This document shows, piece after piece, positions 1-8,348 of a stretch of DNA of 13,926 nt. The stretch comes from Nitrospiraceae bacterium (GTDB lineage Bacteria > Nitrospirota > UBA9217): positions 1 through 13,926 of the forward strand of contig DMKB01000020.1 in NCBI GenBank assembly GCA_003454665.1. The letters are read 5' to 3'. Position numbers and translations under genes: made by a program. The notes beneath the pieces were generated by a model. That model was given only the letters and a program-made list of their open reading frames with translations, searched no databases and was not told the origin of the DNA. Every line of letters begins with the position of its first letter. Within the stretch, counting starts at the first letter, position 1.

Positions 1-534
1 TGGCTGATTCCCTTTACCCTTGAACAAACTGTGCTGCCGATAGCCGTCTGCCCTTATCCCTTCTGGAGACACGCTGAAACCATGAGAAACAGCCCGATCC
101 AACAACCAGCGGGATCCATGTTCCTGAACAATCTCCGGGATACTTATGTTCTCGCCCCGCTTTTTTATCTCTTTCTTAGCTTCCATAATTACGTCGTGCC
201 GATGCTGGCGACCCTTCTCGTCCCTTTTGGAGCGGATCGGGTTGGCACAGAGCGTGAAGCCCAGCCGCTGACCAGCTTTCAGTTTCGGACGGTATTCTTT
301 CGGTGTAACTTCCCACATTCCTAATGCGTCCAGTGGTGCGCGTTGAGAGACGGTGTAGAAACTCGGCCAGCCATTGACCGGCTCATGGCGATAGATGAAA
401 TCCCGCTTGCGGTCCGGATGATCAGCAAACAGGTGCCAGACCAGCTTGTGAATCTGATAACCATCGCCCTTGGTAATGGATGCCATGTCGCGGGGAGAGA
501 TGTCTCGGCGCAACCGGATCATGCTGAAGTACAT
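1..534 (-). CDS. cas6e: Cas6e (CasE) crRNA endoribonuclease, partial (3' end cut by window edge)
   Basis: This is the pre-crRNA endonuclease subunit of type I-E Cascade. In the family it cleaves each repeat and stays bound to the 3' hairpin of the crRNA. Reading down from 534 gives 178 codons open to base 1. The N terminus MYFSMIRLRR and the segment YQIHKLVWHLF (residues 26-36) match the family; His29 aligns with the catalytic His20 of E. coli CasE. RDFIYRHEP follows. The last visible residues (HSLFKGKGNQP) look like the start of the glycine-rich loop near the C terminus, so only a few tens of residues are probably missing. The ATG overlaps the end of cas5e by 16 nt. A strong Shine-Dalgarno (AAAAAGGAGGAG) lies inside the cas5e coding end and fixes this start. 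The family assignment is secure; the C terminus is not seen. Confidence 0.95.
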   Translation of the reverse strand, partial: MYFSMIRLRRDISPRDMASITKGDGYQIHKLVWHLFADHPDRKRDFIYRHEPVNGWPSFYTVSQRAPLDALGMWEVTPKEYRPKLKAGQRLGFTLCANPIRSKRDEKGRQHRHDVIMEAKKEIKKRGENISIPEIVQEHGSRWLLDRAVSHGFSVSPEGIRADGYRQHSLFKGKGNQP

Positions 535-1250
535 GGCGTCTCCTCCTTTTTCATGGTGCCGTAATTCTCACGCCGTTCGGCAAACTGCCAGCGTTTGCGG
601 GATCGTGGCGCGTCCCGACGGGTAATGACCTGCTGTCGCTCAAGGCCGCTTGCCGAATCGTCTTCCCAACAGATTGGAACCGCTCCGGCTACGATGATGT
701 TAGAAAGCTCGTCACCGAAGGACGCGCTCTCAAGCGCCTCTCGTAGTGTTTCCTTGCTTACGACTTGCGGCTGTAACGGCAATGACAGCGGACAAGACTT
801 TCGGCCGAGATAAAGCGTGAAGACCGGCTTTTTCAGAGCAGCGGCCAGTACCTGCACAGCATGGGGCGCACCTTCAGACACGCAGATAGCTACCGTGTAA
901 ACAGCATCGCAACGATAATCGCGGCTGGAGAGTATGGTGTTTAATTCCTCCATCGCCAGCTCTGATTTCCGGGTGTAATGAGTAATTCCTTTTCTATCAG
1001 ACGGCACCTGGGTAGTGTGATAGTCACGCAGTAAAATCCCCGTGGAGTCTATCCGAACCGCAAAGGAACAGGATTCGGCCAGACGCTGTTGTCGTTCCTC
1101 TTCGTCCCGTCGAATACCAAGAGCTGCTGCTAAAAACCCAACGATGGCGGACTTGCTCGGATGCGCAAAACTGGGACGATATTCTCCGACTGCAATATCT
1201 CCCCAGGACGCCAGCGGGCTGTAGAGGCGAAAAATAAGATAGTCTCGCAT
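519..1250 (-). CDS. cas5e: Cas5e (CasD), Cascade subunit
   Basis: Type I-E Cas5 is a RAMP protein that caps the 5' handle of the crRNA in Cascade and contacts the large subunit. The 243-residue protein opens with YLIFRLYSPLASWGD and continues with GEYRPSFAHPSKSAIVGFLA (residues 23-42), both typical of the Cas5e N-terminal ferredoxin-like fold, and later has RDYHTTQVP. The E. coli protein is about 224 residues, so this one is slightly longer. The extra length includes a charged C-terminal tail (MKKEETPCTSA) whose coding bases also hold the ribosome binding site of cas6e. The ATG at 1250 follows the cas7e stop by 4 nt with AAGGGGTGA upstream, consistent with translational coupling. Identification is by characteristic motifs plus position between cas7e and cas6e. 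Confidence 0.96.
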   Translation of the reverse strand: MRDYLIFRLYSPLASWGDIAVGEYRPSFAHPSKSAIVGFLAAALGIRRDEEERQQRLAESCSFAVRIDSTGILLRDYHTTQVPSDRKGITHYTRKSELAMEELNTILSSRDYRCDAVYTVAICVSEGAPHAVQVLAAALKKPVFTLYLGRKSCPLSLPLQPQVVSKETLREALESASFGDELSNIIVAGAVPICWEDDSASGLERQQVITRRDAPRSRKRWQFAERRENYGTMKKEETPCTSA

Positions 1251-1254
1251 GGGT

Positions 1255-2310
1255 TCACCCCTTCACAAATGTTTTAATATCTTCCAGAGTCCCATCGCCG
1301 ATTTCAGCGTTCATGACTTCCCTACTTTCGGCGCAGGGGCCATATACCTTGTCGAAGTTGTCCCGCCGTTTTTCCAGTTCCTTGATTGCGATGGCGAGAA
1401 CGTCTTCCCCCCTCACCGGTTTGAGAAACGCCACTGAGAGCGAACGCGGCTGGTCGCTGCCCTTTTCTGCCAATAGGTATGAAGTGCGGGCGCGAGAACC
1501 AAAACTGTTCTGATGGCCTGTAGGCGCTACCTTGGCCGCCGCTTCCACCAGCGCGGCAAGGGCTTTGCTTGCCAACTCCTTGTCGCCCCCTATATTTTCC
1601 ACCAGCTGATCGCGATTGATACAGAGGTAAAGATAGAAAAGTCCAGCGGCAAATTCAGTTTCACCAATATGGGCCGCGCCCAAGTCTTCCTCGCCACTGT
1701 TCAAATCATCCACGGCAGTAAAGTAATCATCCTCTACTGCCACGTCATGCACGGTAATGGCATGAGCAACCTGTACGGCAGCTTCGGTGTTGTACGCAGG
1801 AGAACTGGCCAACATTCTCCCGAACATGGCAATGTCCACAGCTTTATGTTTCTTCCGCAAAAGATCCAAGTCCTCTTTCGATGGTGCCGTCTTATCTTTG
1901 CTTAGTTTGTCTACCAATTTGAAAATGTCTTCCTTTTCTTCGGGGCTGAAATGAGCAAGCTGCTCAATTTCGAGTTCTTCAAGCGGTTTATCCTTATTTG
2001 TTTTTTTGGCCTTACCGAAGACTTCGGCAATCTGCTTCGCCCATTCAGCGGCTTTTCCTTCTGCGACTCCTTTACCACGCAGCGCCTTAAAAACTTCGAC
2101 TCCCATCATCTTTGTACGCGTTCCTACGTAGCCTGCCAATGCCTTCTCAAATAAATCGGAGGTCCGCCACGCCCGCTTCAGGCTCTGGGACGAAACCCGC
2201 AGGCGGGTCTTACCACCCATGACAGCGGTCTTCGGACGACCGAGATCGTCACGGTTGAGGTTCGATGGGGGGTACGAAGTCAGCAAGTGCAGTTGGATGA
2301 ATGTGCTCAT
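1255..2310 (-). CDS. cas7e: Cas7e (CasC/Cse4), Cascade backbone subunit
   Basis: Cas7e is the crRNA-binding backbone subunit that polymerises along the spacer in Cascade. The chosen ATG at 2310 gives 351 residues, close to the 363 of E. coli CasC. It has AAAGGAG 8-9 nt upstream. The open frame reaches back to 2406, but those 32 extra codons overlap cse2 and look non-native. The hallmark near the N terminus is seen: HLLTSYPPSNLNRDDLGRPK, then TAVMGGKTRLRVSSQSLKRA. A lysine/glutamate-rich helical insertion follows (roughly residues 95-150), then AMFGRMLASSP. Near the C terminus are GHQNSFGSRARTSYLL and SLSVAFLKPV, also typical of the family. The gap from the cse2 stop is 34 nt; cas5e follows after 4 nt. 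Confidence 0.97.
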   Translation of the reverse strand: MSTFIQLHLLTSYPPSNLNRDDLGRPKTAVMGGKTRLRVSSQSLKRAWRTSDLFEKALAGYVGTRTKMMGVEVFKALRGKGVAEGKAAEWAKQIAEVFGKAKKTNKDKPLEELEIEQLAHFSPEEKEDIFKLVDKLSKDKTAPSKEDLDLLRKKHKAVDIAMFGRMLASSPAYNTEAAVQVAHAITVHDVAVEDDYFTAVDDLNSGEEDLGAAHIGETEFAAGLFYLYLCINRDQLVENIGGDKELASKALAALVEAAAKVAPTGHQNSFGSRARTSYLLAEKGSDQPRSLSVAFLKPVRGEDVLAIAIKELEKRRDNFDKVYGPCAESREVMNAEIGDGTLEDIKTFVKG

Positions 2311-2344
2311 TTTAGGTTTCTCCTTTGTACTTGAGATAGAATGG

Positions 2345-2842
2345 TTATTTCTCCGAGGGTGCCTTCGAGTAGTAGTCAAACGCCCACTGTTTCCGAGTTC
2401 TGTCATTCCAAAAATATACGCTCTGGGCCATACTTTGCAGATTTACCGACCCGCCCAGCAAGGCAATGACGCGGCCAAAGGCCGTATACAGTTCTTCCTG
2501 GTCCTTCACCTTGAGCAACCGCCGAAAGCGCAGCCCGCCGACTCTAGCTGAGTCGCCTTTGCCTGTTGCCATCTGTTCGGCCACCGTACTGTCCAGTGCA
2601 TTATTCTTAACCTTTGCAGCTAGCCCGGCCACCAGTGCCAAACCTTCATCATGTACTGCGCCGTACCGACAAACAGTCTGACGCAAGCGGTGATAGGATG
2701 GTGTAAATACCACCTCAGCCAGCGTGCCACAGCGGCGCAATTCCGCCCGGTCGCCCCGGTTGTCTTCCAGCGAGCGCCACCATGCAACAAGCGTCTGTAG
2801 TTCAGGAGAATCCTTGTCAAAACGCAAATACGAAGTACTCAT
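2345..2842 (-). CDS. cse2: Cse2 (CasB/Cas11e), Cascade small subunit
   Basis: Cse2 is the small alpha-helical subunit present as a dimer along the belly of type I-E Cascade, where it stabilises the R-loop. The 165-residue product is near the usual 160 or so. Family-like segments include LVAWWRSLEDNRGDRAELRR (residues 18-37), the first conserved basic helix, and VGGLRFRRLLKVKDQEEL (about 100-117). The protein is rich in Arg and Lys, as expected for a nucleic-acid-facing subunit. The ATG at 2842 has a strong AAAGGAGG upstream. The gene sits 42 nt after cse1 and 34 nt before cas7e, the usual I-E order. Small subunits diverge quickly, so position supports the call as much as sequence does. Confidence 0.95.
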   Translation of the reverse strand: MSTSYLRFDKDSPELQTLVAWWRSLEDNRGDRAELRRCGTLAEVVFTPSYHRLRQTVCRYGAVHDEGLALVAGLAAKVKNNALDSTVAEQMATGKGDSARVGGLRFRRLLKVKDQEELYTAFGRVIALLGGSVNLQSMAQSVYFWNDRTRKQWAFDYYSKAPSEK

Positions 2843-2884
2843 GCGGCCTCCTTTCCCATCGTAAAATATGAATTCAAGATCCGT

Positions 2885-4450
2885 CTATGTTTTCTGTTTC
2901 GCTTCTTTCTTCTTTGCTGCTTTATTGGTCGTCTTCTGCTCAACCGGCAATCCCAGCAGTTCCTTGATCTTCTTGCCCCGGTTATAGAACTCAAGTTTTC
3001 TGCGAGCGATAACCACCCGTTTAGGATCGGCGTCCTCAATCGGTCCTTTCCAAGCGTAGTCGTCAAATAGTTTCAATGCATGTTCGCAAAGCGTCTTGTG
3101 CCACACTTGACGAGCCACTTTATTATCTATCTTTGACTCAAGCGCCTTTCTTATGCCATCTAATGCCATAAAGAAAGCGGGCTCTGTATTCTGCCAGAAA
3201 CTGCTATCCAAAAACGTCGTATCTCCCTTTGCGTCGCCAGGCCGCCTAAACCATGCTTTTTTCACCGCACTCCGTGCGTTATTTGCAATCTCGGCAGCAG
3301 CCTTAACCATACCTGCTGCATACTGCTCATACTCTCCACGGAACGCGGAGTCAACATACAATAACGGCATAGTGGATTCGTACCAGCATCGGGCCTTCAT
3401 GTTATCCATGTCGTAGCCAAAAGCCCAGAGCCGAAACTGCCACCCGCTTTTCCATCGATCATAAAACTCATGGACGATGCGGGCCGGCATTCTTTTCTCT
3501 GCACCGTCCTGTTGCACAAGACCAAGCCAATGGCGGTAGCTTATGCCGCCCGGCTGGGCATGAACAGGTAGTATGCTGGTTTCCCCCTTTGTTGTTTTCT
3601 CGTAATAAGGCGACAATGGATGTAACCACGAGCCTCCATAACTTGCCCCCCCAGCTATTTCCTTATAGGAACTAATAAGCCTGTCTGAAATACTTCCGCA
3701 AGCACCGCAACTCCCCGATGACAGATCAGCAAGGTTAAGTCTTATCCGTCGCGGCATCGCCCAGAACATGGTTGCAGGATGAACAATCTCGGGGGTAGTG
3801 TCTTCACCGAAGAACTCATCTCCTTTCTTCCGCCGCCCCTTTCTCGTTTCACCAAGCCATGGGAATATGGCTTTCCCTGTTGTGAGAGCAGGATTACCGC
3901 AGATACCCAAAAACTTGCCACCCTCCAAGACGTTCAGTAAAATAAGCTGCCAAAGAGTGGCGTGTTTATCATCTCCAAGGACAAGTGTCGTAAGTGGCCC
4001 TCCACCTCGCAACGAGGTCATATAGCCTGGACCACCTGGAGGTGAATTGGTCTGAAATGCAAAAAGAGCCGTAGCACAGCAACGCGGACACATAGCCCCG
4101 ACAGAATCACGCTTGATAAAGTGATCAATGTTAAGTTCTTTAGTGTGTTCTCCTGGCGACTCAATCAGCAATCCGTCAATTCCGCCGAACTCTGCGGACA
4201 CATCCTCAAAATCCTGCATAAACCGTGGCCCATCGCCCCCAAGCTCAAAGGCATGACGAGCCATGTCAAAAGCTGCTTTCAGCGTATCCGGTGACGGCGG
4301 TTCTGTCAGTTTCTTCCGCCACTCTGAAGAACTCGCTGGCGCGGAAACAGTTTGAACAAGACCAATCAAAAACTGAATCAGCGCGCCGTTGAAATCGGCA
4401 CGGGGCGCATCAAGGGCCACGACCGGATTATCGGCAAATCCGTTGGTCAC
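2885..4450 (-). CDS. cse1: Cse1 (CasA/Cas8e) large subunit, start disrupted by an upstream in-frame TAA
   Basis: Cse1 is the Cascade large subunit that reads the PAM and recruits Cas3. The longest frame with a standard start begins at GTG 4450 (521 residues), but that GTG has no Shine-Dalgarno. Homology-like sequence continues upstream in frame: FNLIDERWIPVLRRDGS from 4525, the normal Cse1 N terminus. The well-placed ATG at 4531 is followed by TAA (4528-4526), so that start cannot make the protein. Seen in the 521-residue product: CPRC at 121-124 and CGAC at 248-251 (a likely four-Cys metal site), GYMTSLRGGGPLTTL near 142-156, HPATMFWAMPRRIRL at 224-238, and a helical C-terminal half ending in a Lys-rich tail. 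The rest of the frame is intact, so the lesion would be recent, or a base error. Family is certain; start and functionality are not. Confidence 0.9.
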   Translation of the reverse strand: MTNGFADNPVVALDAPRADFNGALIQFLIGLVQTVSAPASSSEWRKKLTEPPSPDTLKAAFDMARHAFELGGDGPRFMQDFEDVSAEFGGIDGLLIESPGEHTKELNIDHFIKRDSVGAMCPRCCATALFAFQTNSPPGGPGYMTSLRGGGPLTTLVLGDDKHATLWQLILLNVLEGGKFLGICGNPALTTGKAIFPWLGETRKGRRKKGDEFFGEDTTPEIVHPATMFWAMPRRIRLNLADLSSGSCGACGSISDRLISSYKEIAGGASYGGSWLHPLSPYYEKTTKGETSILPVHAQPGGISYRHWLGLVQQDGAEKRMPARIVHEFYDRWKSGWQFRLWAFGYDMDNMKARCWYESTMPLLYVDSAFRGEYEQYAAGMVKAAAEIANNARSAVKKAWFRRPGDAKGDTTFLDSSFWQNTEPAFFMALDGIRKALESKIDNKVARQVWHKTLCEHALKLFDDYAWKGPIEDADPKRVVIARRKLEFYNRGKKIKELLGLPVEQKTTNKAAKKKEAKQKT

Positions 4451-4525
4451 TTCATGCGGCGCAATTCTGTCCGGGCTACCGTCACGCCGAAGTACCGGTA
4501 TCCATCGTTCATCGATCAGATTGAA

Positions 4526-4541
4526 TTACATCTATTCCTCC
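4526..4541 (-). promoter_or_regulatory. cse1 ribosome binding site with start-stop (ATG-TAA)
   Basis: On the minus strand GGAGG (4541-4537) is followed 5 nt later by ATG (4531-4529), directly after the cas3 TAG stop (4534-4532). The next codon is TAA (4528-4526). The Shine-Dalgarno also codes for the last residues of Cas3, so cse1 translation is built to be coupled to cas3, yet the start codon leads straight into a stop. A single base change (for example TCA, TAT or AAA to TAA) would explain the present state. Confidence 0.8.
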
Positions 4542-7288
4542 TTCTCGCCGACCATCACCCCGGTCAGAGGATCATATTCCAAAACCACGGTTGCTCCGCG
4601 TTTGTTTAGTGCCTGACCTCTCCAGCGGACGCCTTCTCCCTGCGACAACGGCACCAGAACGCTCCATTTCCCCTTATCCGGCAACCGTTCTTTCAGACGC
4701 GAAATTTCAGCCGCCAGAACCTGGTCATCGTGCTCCTCCTCGGCATCCACTAAAATGCTTCGCAAGCTTACCTGGCTCATGTCCCATGGAAAATCCCCCT
4801 TAGCATACCAGGGTGTCAGTGACGTTCCGTCCCAGCGGGCGAGCCGAACCGTGGTTTCCATGCCACCCAGCCGGGTCGGCGTTTTCATGTCCTCACGCCA
4901 CTGATTTATGGTGGCAGTATATCCCTCCTCCAGCTTGAGCATGTTTATGTGGGCCAGCGACTTGTCGGCCTGCCATTTAGCCTCTGCCTTTTCGTCACGC
5001 TGCCGCAGCGGTTCCGGGATTTTGTCCGTTTGTTCCGAAAAAGCTGCTTCGATCAGTTCCCGAGCATCATCGGGCGTTCGCAGAACAGTTTTGTCCGCAA
5101 GCAAGCGGGCAGTAAGCCAAAGGCAGCCATGGCTGGGGTACACGAAGGCGCCTTTCTTAAAAACGGACTTGTACCAGTCATCTGCGGCATCTTCGTCAGG
5201 CGGAGGCCCATGAATGATCATACAAGGCGATTCACGCCGGTCTTTCCCATCCGGCAACGGATTCCCGTTCTCATCACGCGAATGGCGATGAAGTCTGCCT
5301 GCACGTTGAATCAGTAGATCCATCGGGGCCAGGTCTGAAACCAGAAGATCGAAATCCAGATCAAGGGATTGCTCGACAACCTGCGTGGCGATCAGAACTT
5401 TACCTTTTCGCTCCTTTTCTCCACTCTTTCTACCAAAGGCTTTAGTAACCGCGTTCTCGATCTCCAATCGATCACCCATAGCGAAGCGGGCATGAAACAG
5501 CATGAGTCTATCGGCGCCCATGTGATTTTTTAGGCTCTCGTAACCAGCAAGTGCGTCATGCACGGTGTTCCGTATCCAGCAGACACACAGCCCATTCCGG
5601 GCGGTTTCCAAAATATGGCGGACGACTTCAGCCTGCTCAGGTATAAGCTTGACTGCCACACTGCACCGTCTTTGGAAAGTTGCTTCGATGGCGGTTTCTG
5701 TAAGTCCGGTTTCATTACTGAAGGCAGTAATGAGCGGATATTCGGCACTTTCGGCTTGAGGTGTCTCCGGTTCACCGCAACCTCGGGCAAATGCGTCAAG
5801 TAAACGCCGGCGAATATGTCTTGGCAGTGTCGCAGACAGCAGGATAGCACTGCCACCAAGTGCGGCATGGAACATCAGCAAGTTTTGGAGTAGTTTGTTC
5901 ATGTAAGGATCATAGGCATGAACCTCGTCAACGATCAGAATATGACTAGCAAGGCCGAAGAGACGCAGTGACTGGAAACGCGCTGGAAGAATCGCCAGCA
6001 AAGCCTGATCGATTGTCCCCACTCCCACATCGGCCAGCAATGCTTTTTTTCGGTTATCCGCCAGCCATGCGGAGCATTGCGCCGTTGCGGTTTCATCATT
6101 GGCGGCTGTCTTTCCGGGACCGGCAACCGATGCCATGAAAGAGGCCGAAAGATGCCGCGCAGCGTGGGCCAGCACCAGCGACGGCGCAGCCTCTTCAGAA
6201 AACATACTGCGATAAACGCAAATCAGCCGTTCATACATGGCATTGGATGTGGCCATTGTCGGCAAAGCCATGAACAATCCATTTCCCCGCCCGGACGCCA
6301 TGAGCCGCCCAGCCAACATCAGCGCAGCTTCAGTCTTACCGGACCCGGTAACGTCTTCAAGTATGAATAACTGGGGATGACCGGCAATTGGACAGGCTGC
6401 AACGTGACGCTGCAAAGGCGTGGGCTCGGTAATAGCTGGAAACAATCGGGAAAATGTCATGTCAAAAGACACCGATTCCGAAGCGCCCATACCAGCCTCA
6501 TTAAGCACAGGTTTCGCCTGAGGCAGGGCATGGTTTTGCCAATAATCAGTCAGAGACATCGGCTTTTGCTGAAAAGGAAACCACATGCTGTTTGATCCGA
6601 TCCAGTCACATAGCACGACGAAGCCCGCTATAAGCCAGGAGCTCCTTCGAATCCGTTCTTCAAGCTCGTATGGTAAGAAAAAACTGGGGCCTTCTTTCTG
6701 AAATGGAAAGATTGTGCTAATATCCCGAACGAACGCATAAGCGGCTGCGGAGTCGTCATCACTAAAGTAGCTGCTACATAAAAGTCGATTATTATTCGGC
6801 CCTTGCAGGGTGGGAGGCGACCCATGGTGCCCGGTACATGCCGCAATGATTATTCTAAAGATATCCTGCCAGTTATCCAGTTCCAGATCTATCTCCGAGA
6901 ATACAGGCGTTTCACTAACCATCTGTGCATCCCACAACTTATCGCGCCAGAGGAGATTCCCCAGACTGTCGTGGCGAACGGCGTAGGATTTTGTACTCGT
7001 TTTGCCTTGTAGTATTTCAAGTAGATCAGGGCGTAGATTTTGAAAACTTTCAGAACACTTACCAAGATCATGCAATGCCAGAAATAATTTGAGCCACCGA
7101 TTACAGGCCGTCTCGGCAAGACCAGTGATAGAGATAATGTTGGCACGAAGCGCTGCATTCATGGACATCAACTGATGTCCCACCGCTGCCACATCAAGAC
7201 AATGATATGGCAAAAGATGATAGCCCGGCCCGTCTTTCTCCGCCTTCCCCCAATACCGGTAATAGCTTTTCAGTTCCGGTTCTTTCAT
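4532..7288 (-). CDS. cas3: Cas3 HD nuclease-helicase, type I-E
   Basis: Cas3 is the 3'-5' single-strand translocase and nuclease recruited by Cascade to destroy the target strand. The protein has 918 residues (E. coli about 888). The HD domain comes first: H24/H29, H73-D74 in FLALHDLGK, H106, H154-H155 in TGHHG, and D228 in CDWIGSN. The SF2 helicase follows: TPLQ at 290-293, Walker A TGSGKT at 314-319, DEVH at 454-457, motif III LLSATLP, then VVEQSLDLDFDLLVSDLAP and QRAGRLHRH (motifs V and VI). The Cas3 C-terminal domain ends the protein. All visible catalytic residues are intact. ATG 7288 has AAGAGGA upstream. Cas3 is the first gene of the cas set, 60 nt after the WYL regulator, and its stop touches the cse1 ATG. 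Confidence 0.98.
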   Translation of the reverse strand: MKEPELKSYYRYWGKAEKDGPGYHLLPYHCLDVAAVGHQLMSMNAALRANIISITGLAETACNRWLKLFLALHDLGKCSESFQNLRPDLLEILQGKTSTKSYAVRHDSLGNLLWRDKLWDAQMVSETPVFSEIDLELDNWQDIFRIIIAACTGHHGSPPTLQGPNNNRLLCSSYFSDDDSAAAYAFVRDISTIFPFQKEGPSFFLPYELEERIRRSSWLIAGFVVLCDWIGSNSMWFPFQQKPMSLTDYWQNHALPQAKPVLNEAGMGASESVSFDMTFSRLFPAITEPTPLQRHVAACPIAGHPQLFILEDVTGSGKTEAALMLAGRLMASGRGNGLFMALPTMATSNAMYERLICVYRSMFSEEAAPSLVLAHAARHLSASFMASVAGPGKTAANDETATAQCSAWLADNRKKALLADVGVGTIDQALLAILPARFQSLRLFGLASHILIVDEVHAYDPYMNKLLQNLLMFHAALGGSAILLSATLPRHIRRRLLDAFARGCGEPETPQAESAEYPLITAFSNETGLTETAIEATFQRRCSVAVKLIPEQAEVVRHILETARNGLCVCWIRNTVHDALAGYESLKNHMGADRLMLFHARFAMGDRLEIENAVTKAFGRKSGEKERKGKVLIATQVVEQSLDLDFDLLVSDLAPMDLLIQRAGRLHRHSRDENGNPLPDGKDRRESPCMIIHGPPPDEDAADDWYKSVFKKGAFVYPSHGCLWLTARLLADKTVLRTPDDARELIEAAFSEQTDKIPEPLRQRDEKAEAKWQADKSLAHINMLKLEEGYTATINQWREDMKTPTRLGGMETTVRLARWDGTSLTPWYAKGDFPWDMSQVSLRSILVDAEEEHDDQVLAAEISRLKERLPDKGKWSVLVPLSQGEGVRWRGQALNKRGATVVLEYDPLTGVMVGEKEE

Positions 7289-7341
7289 AATTGTCCTCTT
7301 ATCCTACCATCTCTGCACTGACAAACCGTGTCGTAGTGGAT

Positions 7342-7357
7342 AATACACTCAATACAC
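7342..7357. repeat. 7-bp direct repeat at the WYL gene end, upstream of cas3
   Basis: AATACAC occurs twice, at 7342-7348 and 7351-7357, separated by 2 nt (on the minus strand GTGTATT-GA-GTGTATT). The pair overlaps the stop codon of the WYL gene, about 55 nt before the cas3 start. The 9-bp phase is close to one helical turn, so it could be a binding site for a regulator of cas3, but this is inference from the repeat alone. Confidence 0.35.
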
Positions 7358-8314
7358 CTTCCCCATCCGCTTGATCTCGTTTTGTATGTCCCTGGCGAGC
7401 GCTCTCGGGGAGAGCACCTTCACATCCGCGCCGTAGGAGAGGATTTTTCGTCTTATTTCCCGGAAGTCGGCTACGGGGAAGCTGAGGGTAAGGCTTCCGT
7501 CCCTGCCTGTGGAGGCCTGCTGCGTAGGATGCCATACCTGCTCTCGCACCCATGCCGAGACGGAGGGCGTGAACCTGAGCTTTACGGGGACGCCCTTTAC
7601 GCCCTGCATGATTCCGAAGTTCTTTCGTATGTATTGTTTCGCCGAAGGGACGTTTTTCGGGAGGGTCCATCGTCCGCCCGAGGGTTTCGCGGACCCTATG
7701 CGGGACAGCATGAAGTCACGGAGCCCCTTCTTCGCCGCACACCAGGCGATGACGTGCCAACTTCCCATGTAGAGCAGAAGGTGTAAAGGCAATATCATCC
7801 TTCTTGTCGTTTCCCTGGTATGGGGCGAATGGTAGGTAATCTCCAGGGGGGCGCTCTTCAAAAGGGCGGCGGCGATTACGGAAAAATAAGGAGACGAGAC
7901 TTTCGAATACTCGACGTTCTTGACGGAAATCAACTCGGCAATATCGGCTGAGCAGAGGCAGGGTCCGTCTTTCCTGCCGAGAAGGTCATCGAGAAGGGAG
8001 CACAGGCTCTGCTTCATGTTCTCGTCCGGCACCGACGAAGCCAGCCTCACCGCGAGGGCCACAGCGAGGACGTTCTCCTCCGTAAGCATAAGTCCCGGCA
8101 GCTCGAAGCTTTGGTCGGTATAGGCGTAGCCTTTTCGTTCGCAGGAATACTCAAGTGGGGCGCGAAGCCTGTCACGCATGAACTCGATGTCGCGCTGGGC
8201 CGTGCGGCAGGACAGCTCAAACTTGTCCGCCAGCATGCGTGCGTTAGGATGGCTCCGGTTCTTTACTCGGCCGTGAAACCAAAGAAACCGCTCGTATTTC
8301 AAACGATCTCCCAT
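7349..8314 (-). CDS. WYL-domain transcriptional regulator with N-terminal HTH
   Basis: The 321-residue protein has an N-terminal winged helix-turn-helix (roughly residues 1-70; recognition region LADKFELSCRTAQRDIEFMR) followed by a WYL effector domain. WYL regulators sense nucleic acids, nucleotides or other ligands and often sit beside CRISPR and other defence loci, where several repress or activate cas genes. Here the namesake W-Y-L triad reads W-H-V (GSWHVIAWC), a common kind of variation. The C-terminal WCX-like part (about 230-321) contains KLRFTPSVSAWVREQVWHP. ATG 8314 has GGAGAGG upstream. The gap to the exonuclease is 34 nt and to cas3 60 nt, all in the same direction, so co-transcription is likely. 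Control of the cas operon is inferred from position and family. The ligand and operator are unknown. Confidence 0.93.
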   Translation of the reverse strand: MGDRLKYERFLWFHGRVKNRSHPNARMLADKFELSCRTAQRDIEFMRDRLRAPLEYSCERKGYAYTDQSFELPGLMLTEENVLAVALAVRLASSVPDENMKQSLCSLLDDLLGRKDGPCLCSADIAELISVKNVEYSKVSSPYFSVIAAALLKSAPLEITYHSPHTRETTRRMILPLHLLLYMGSWHVIAWCAAKKGLRDFMLSRIGSAKPSGGRWTLPKNVPSAKQYIRKNFGIMQGVKGVPVKLRFTPSVSAWVREQVWHPTQQASTGRDGSLTLSFPVADFREIRRKILSYGADVKVLSPRALARDIQNEIKRMGKVY

Positions 8315-8348
8315 CCGTCCTCTCCGTATGGCAACATCCGCTGGTCCT

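Noticed and set aside
1513..1905. A 130-codon plus-strand frame opposite cas7e
   Set aside because: It is a shadow of a conserved Cascade gene, without any recognisable protein features.
2311..2406. An upstream start for cas7e at 2406
   Set aside because: The extra 32 residues overlap the 3' part of cse2, lack family similarity and have no ribosome binding site. ATG 2310 has AAAGGAG and begins the conserved Cas7e N terminus.
7382..7786. A 134-codon plus-strand frame across the WYL gene as a possible small defence gene
   Set aside because: It is antisense to the conserved WYL domain, and its composition mirrors that gene.
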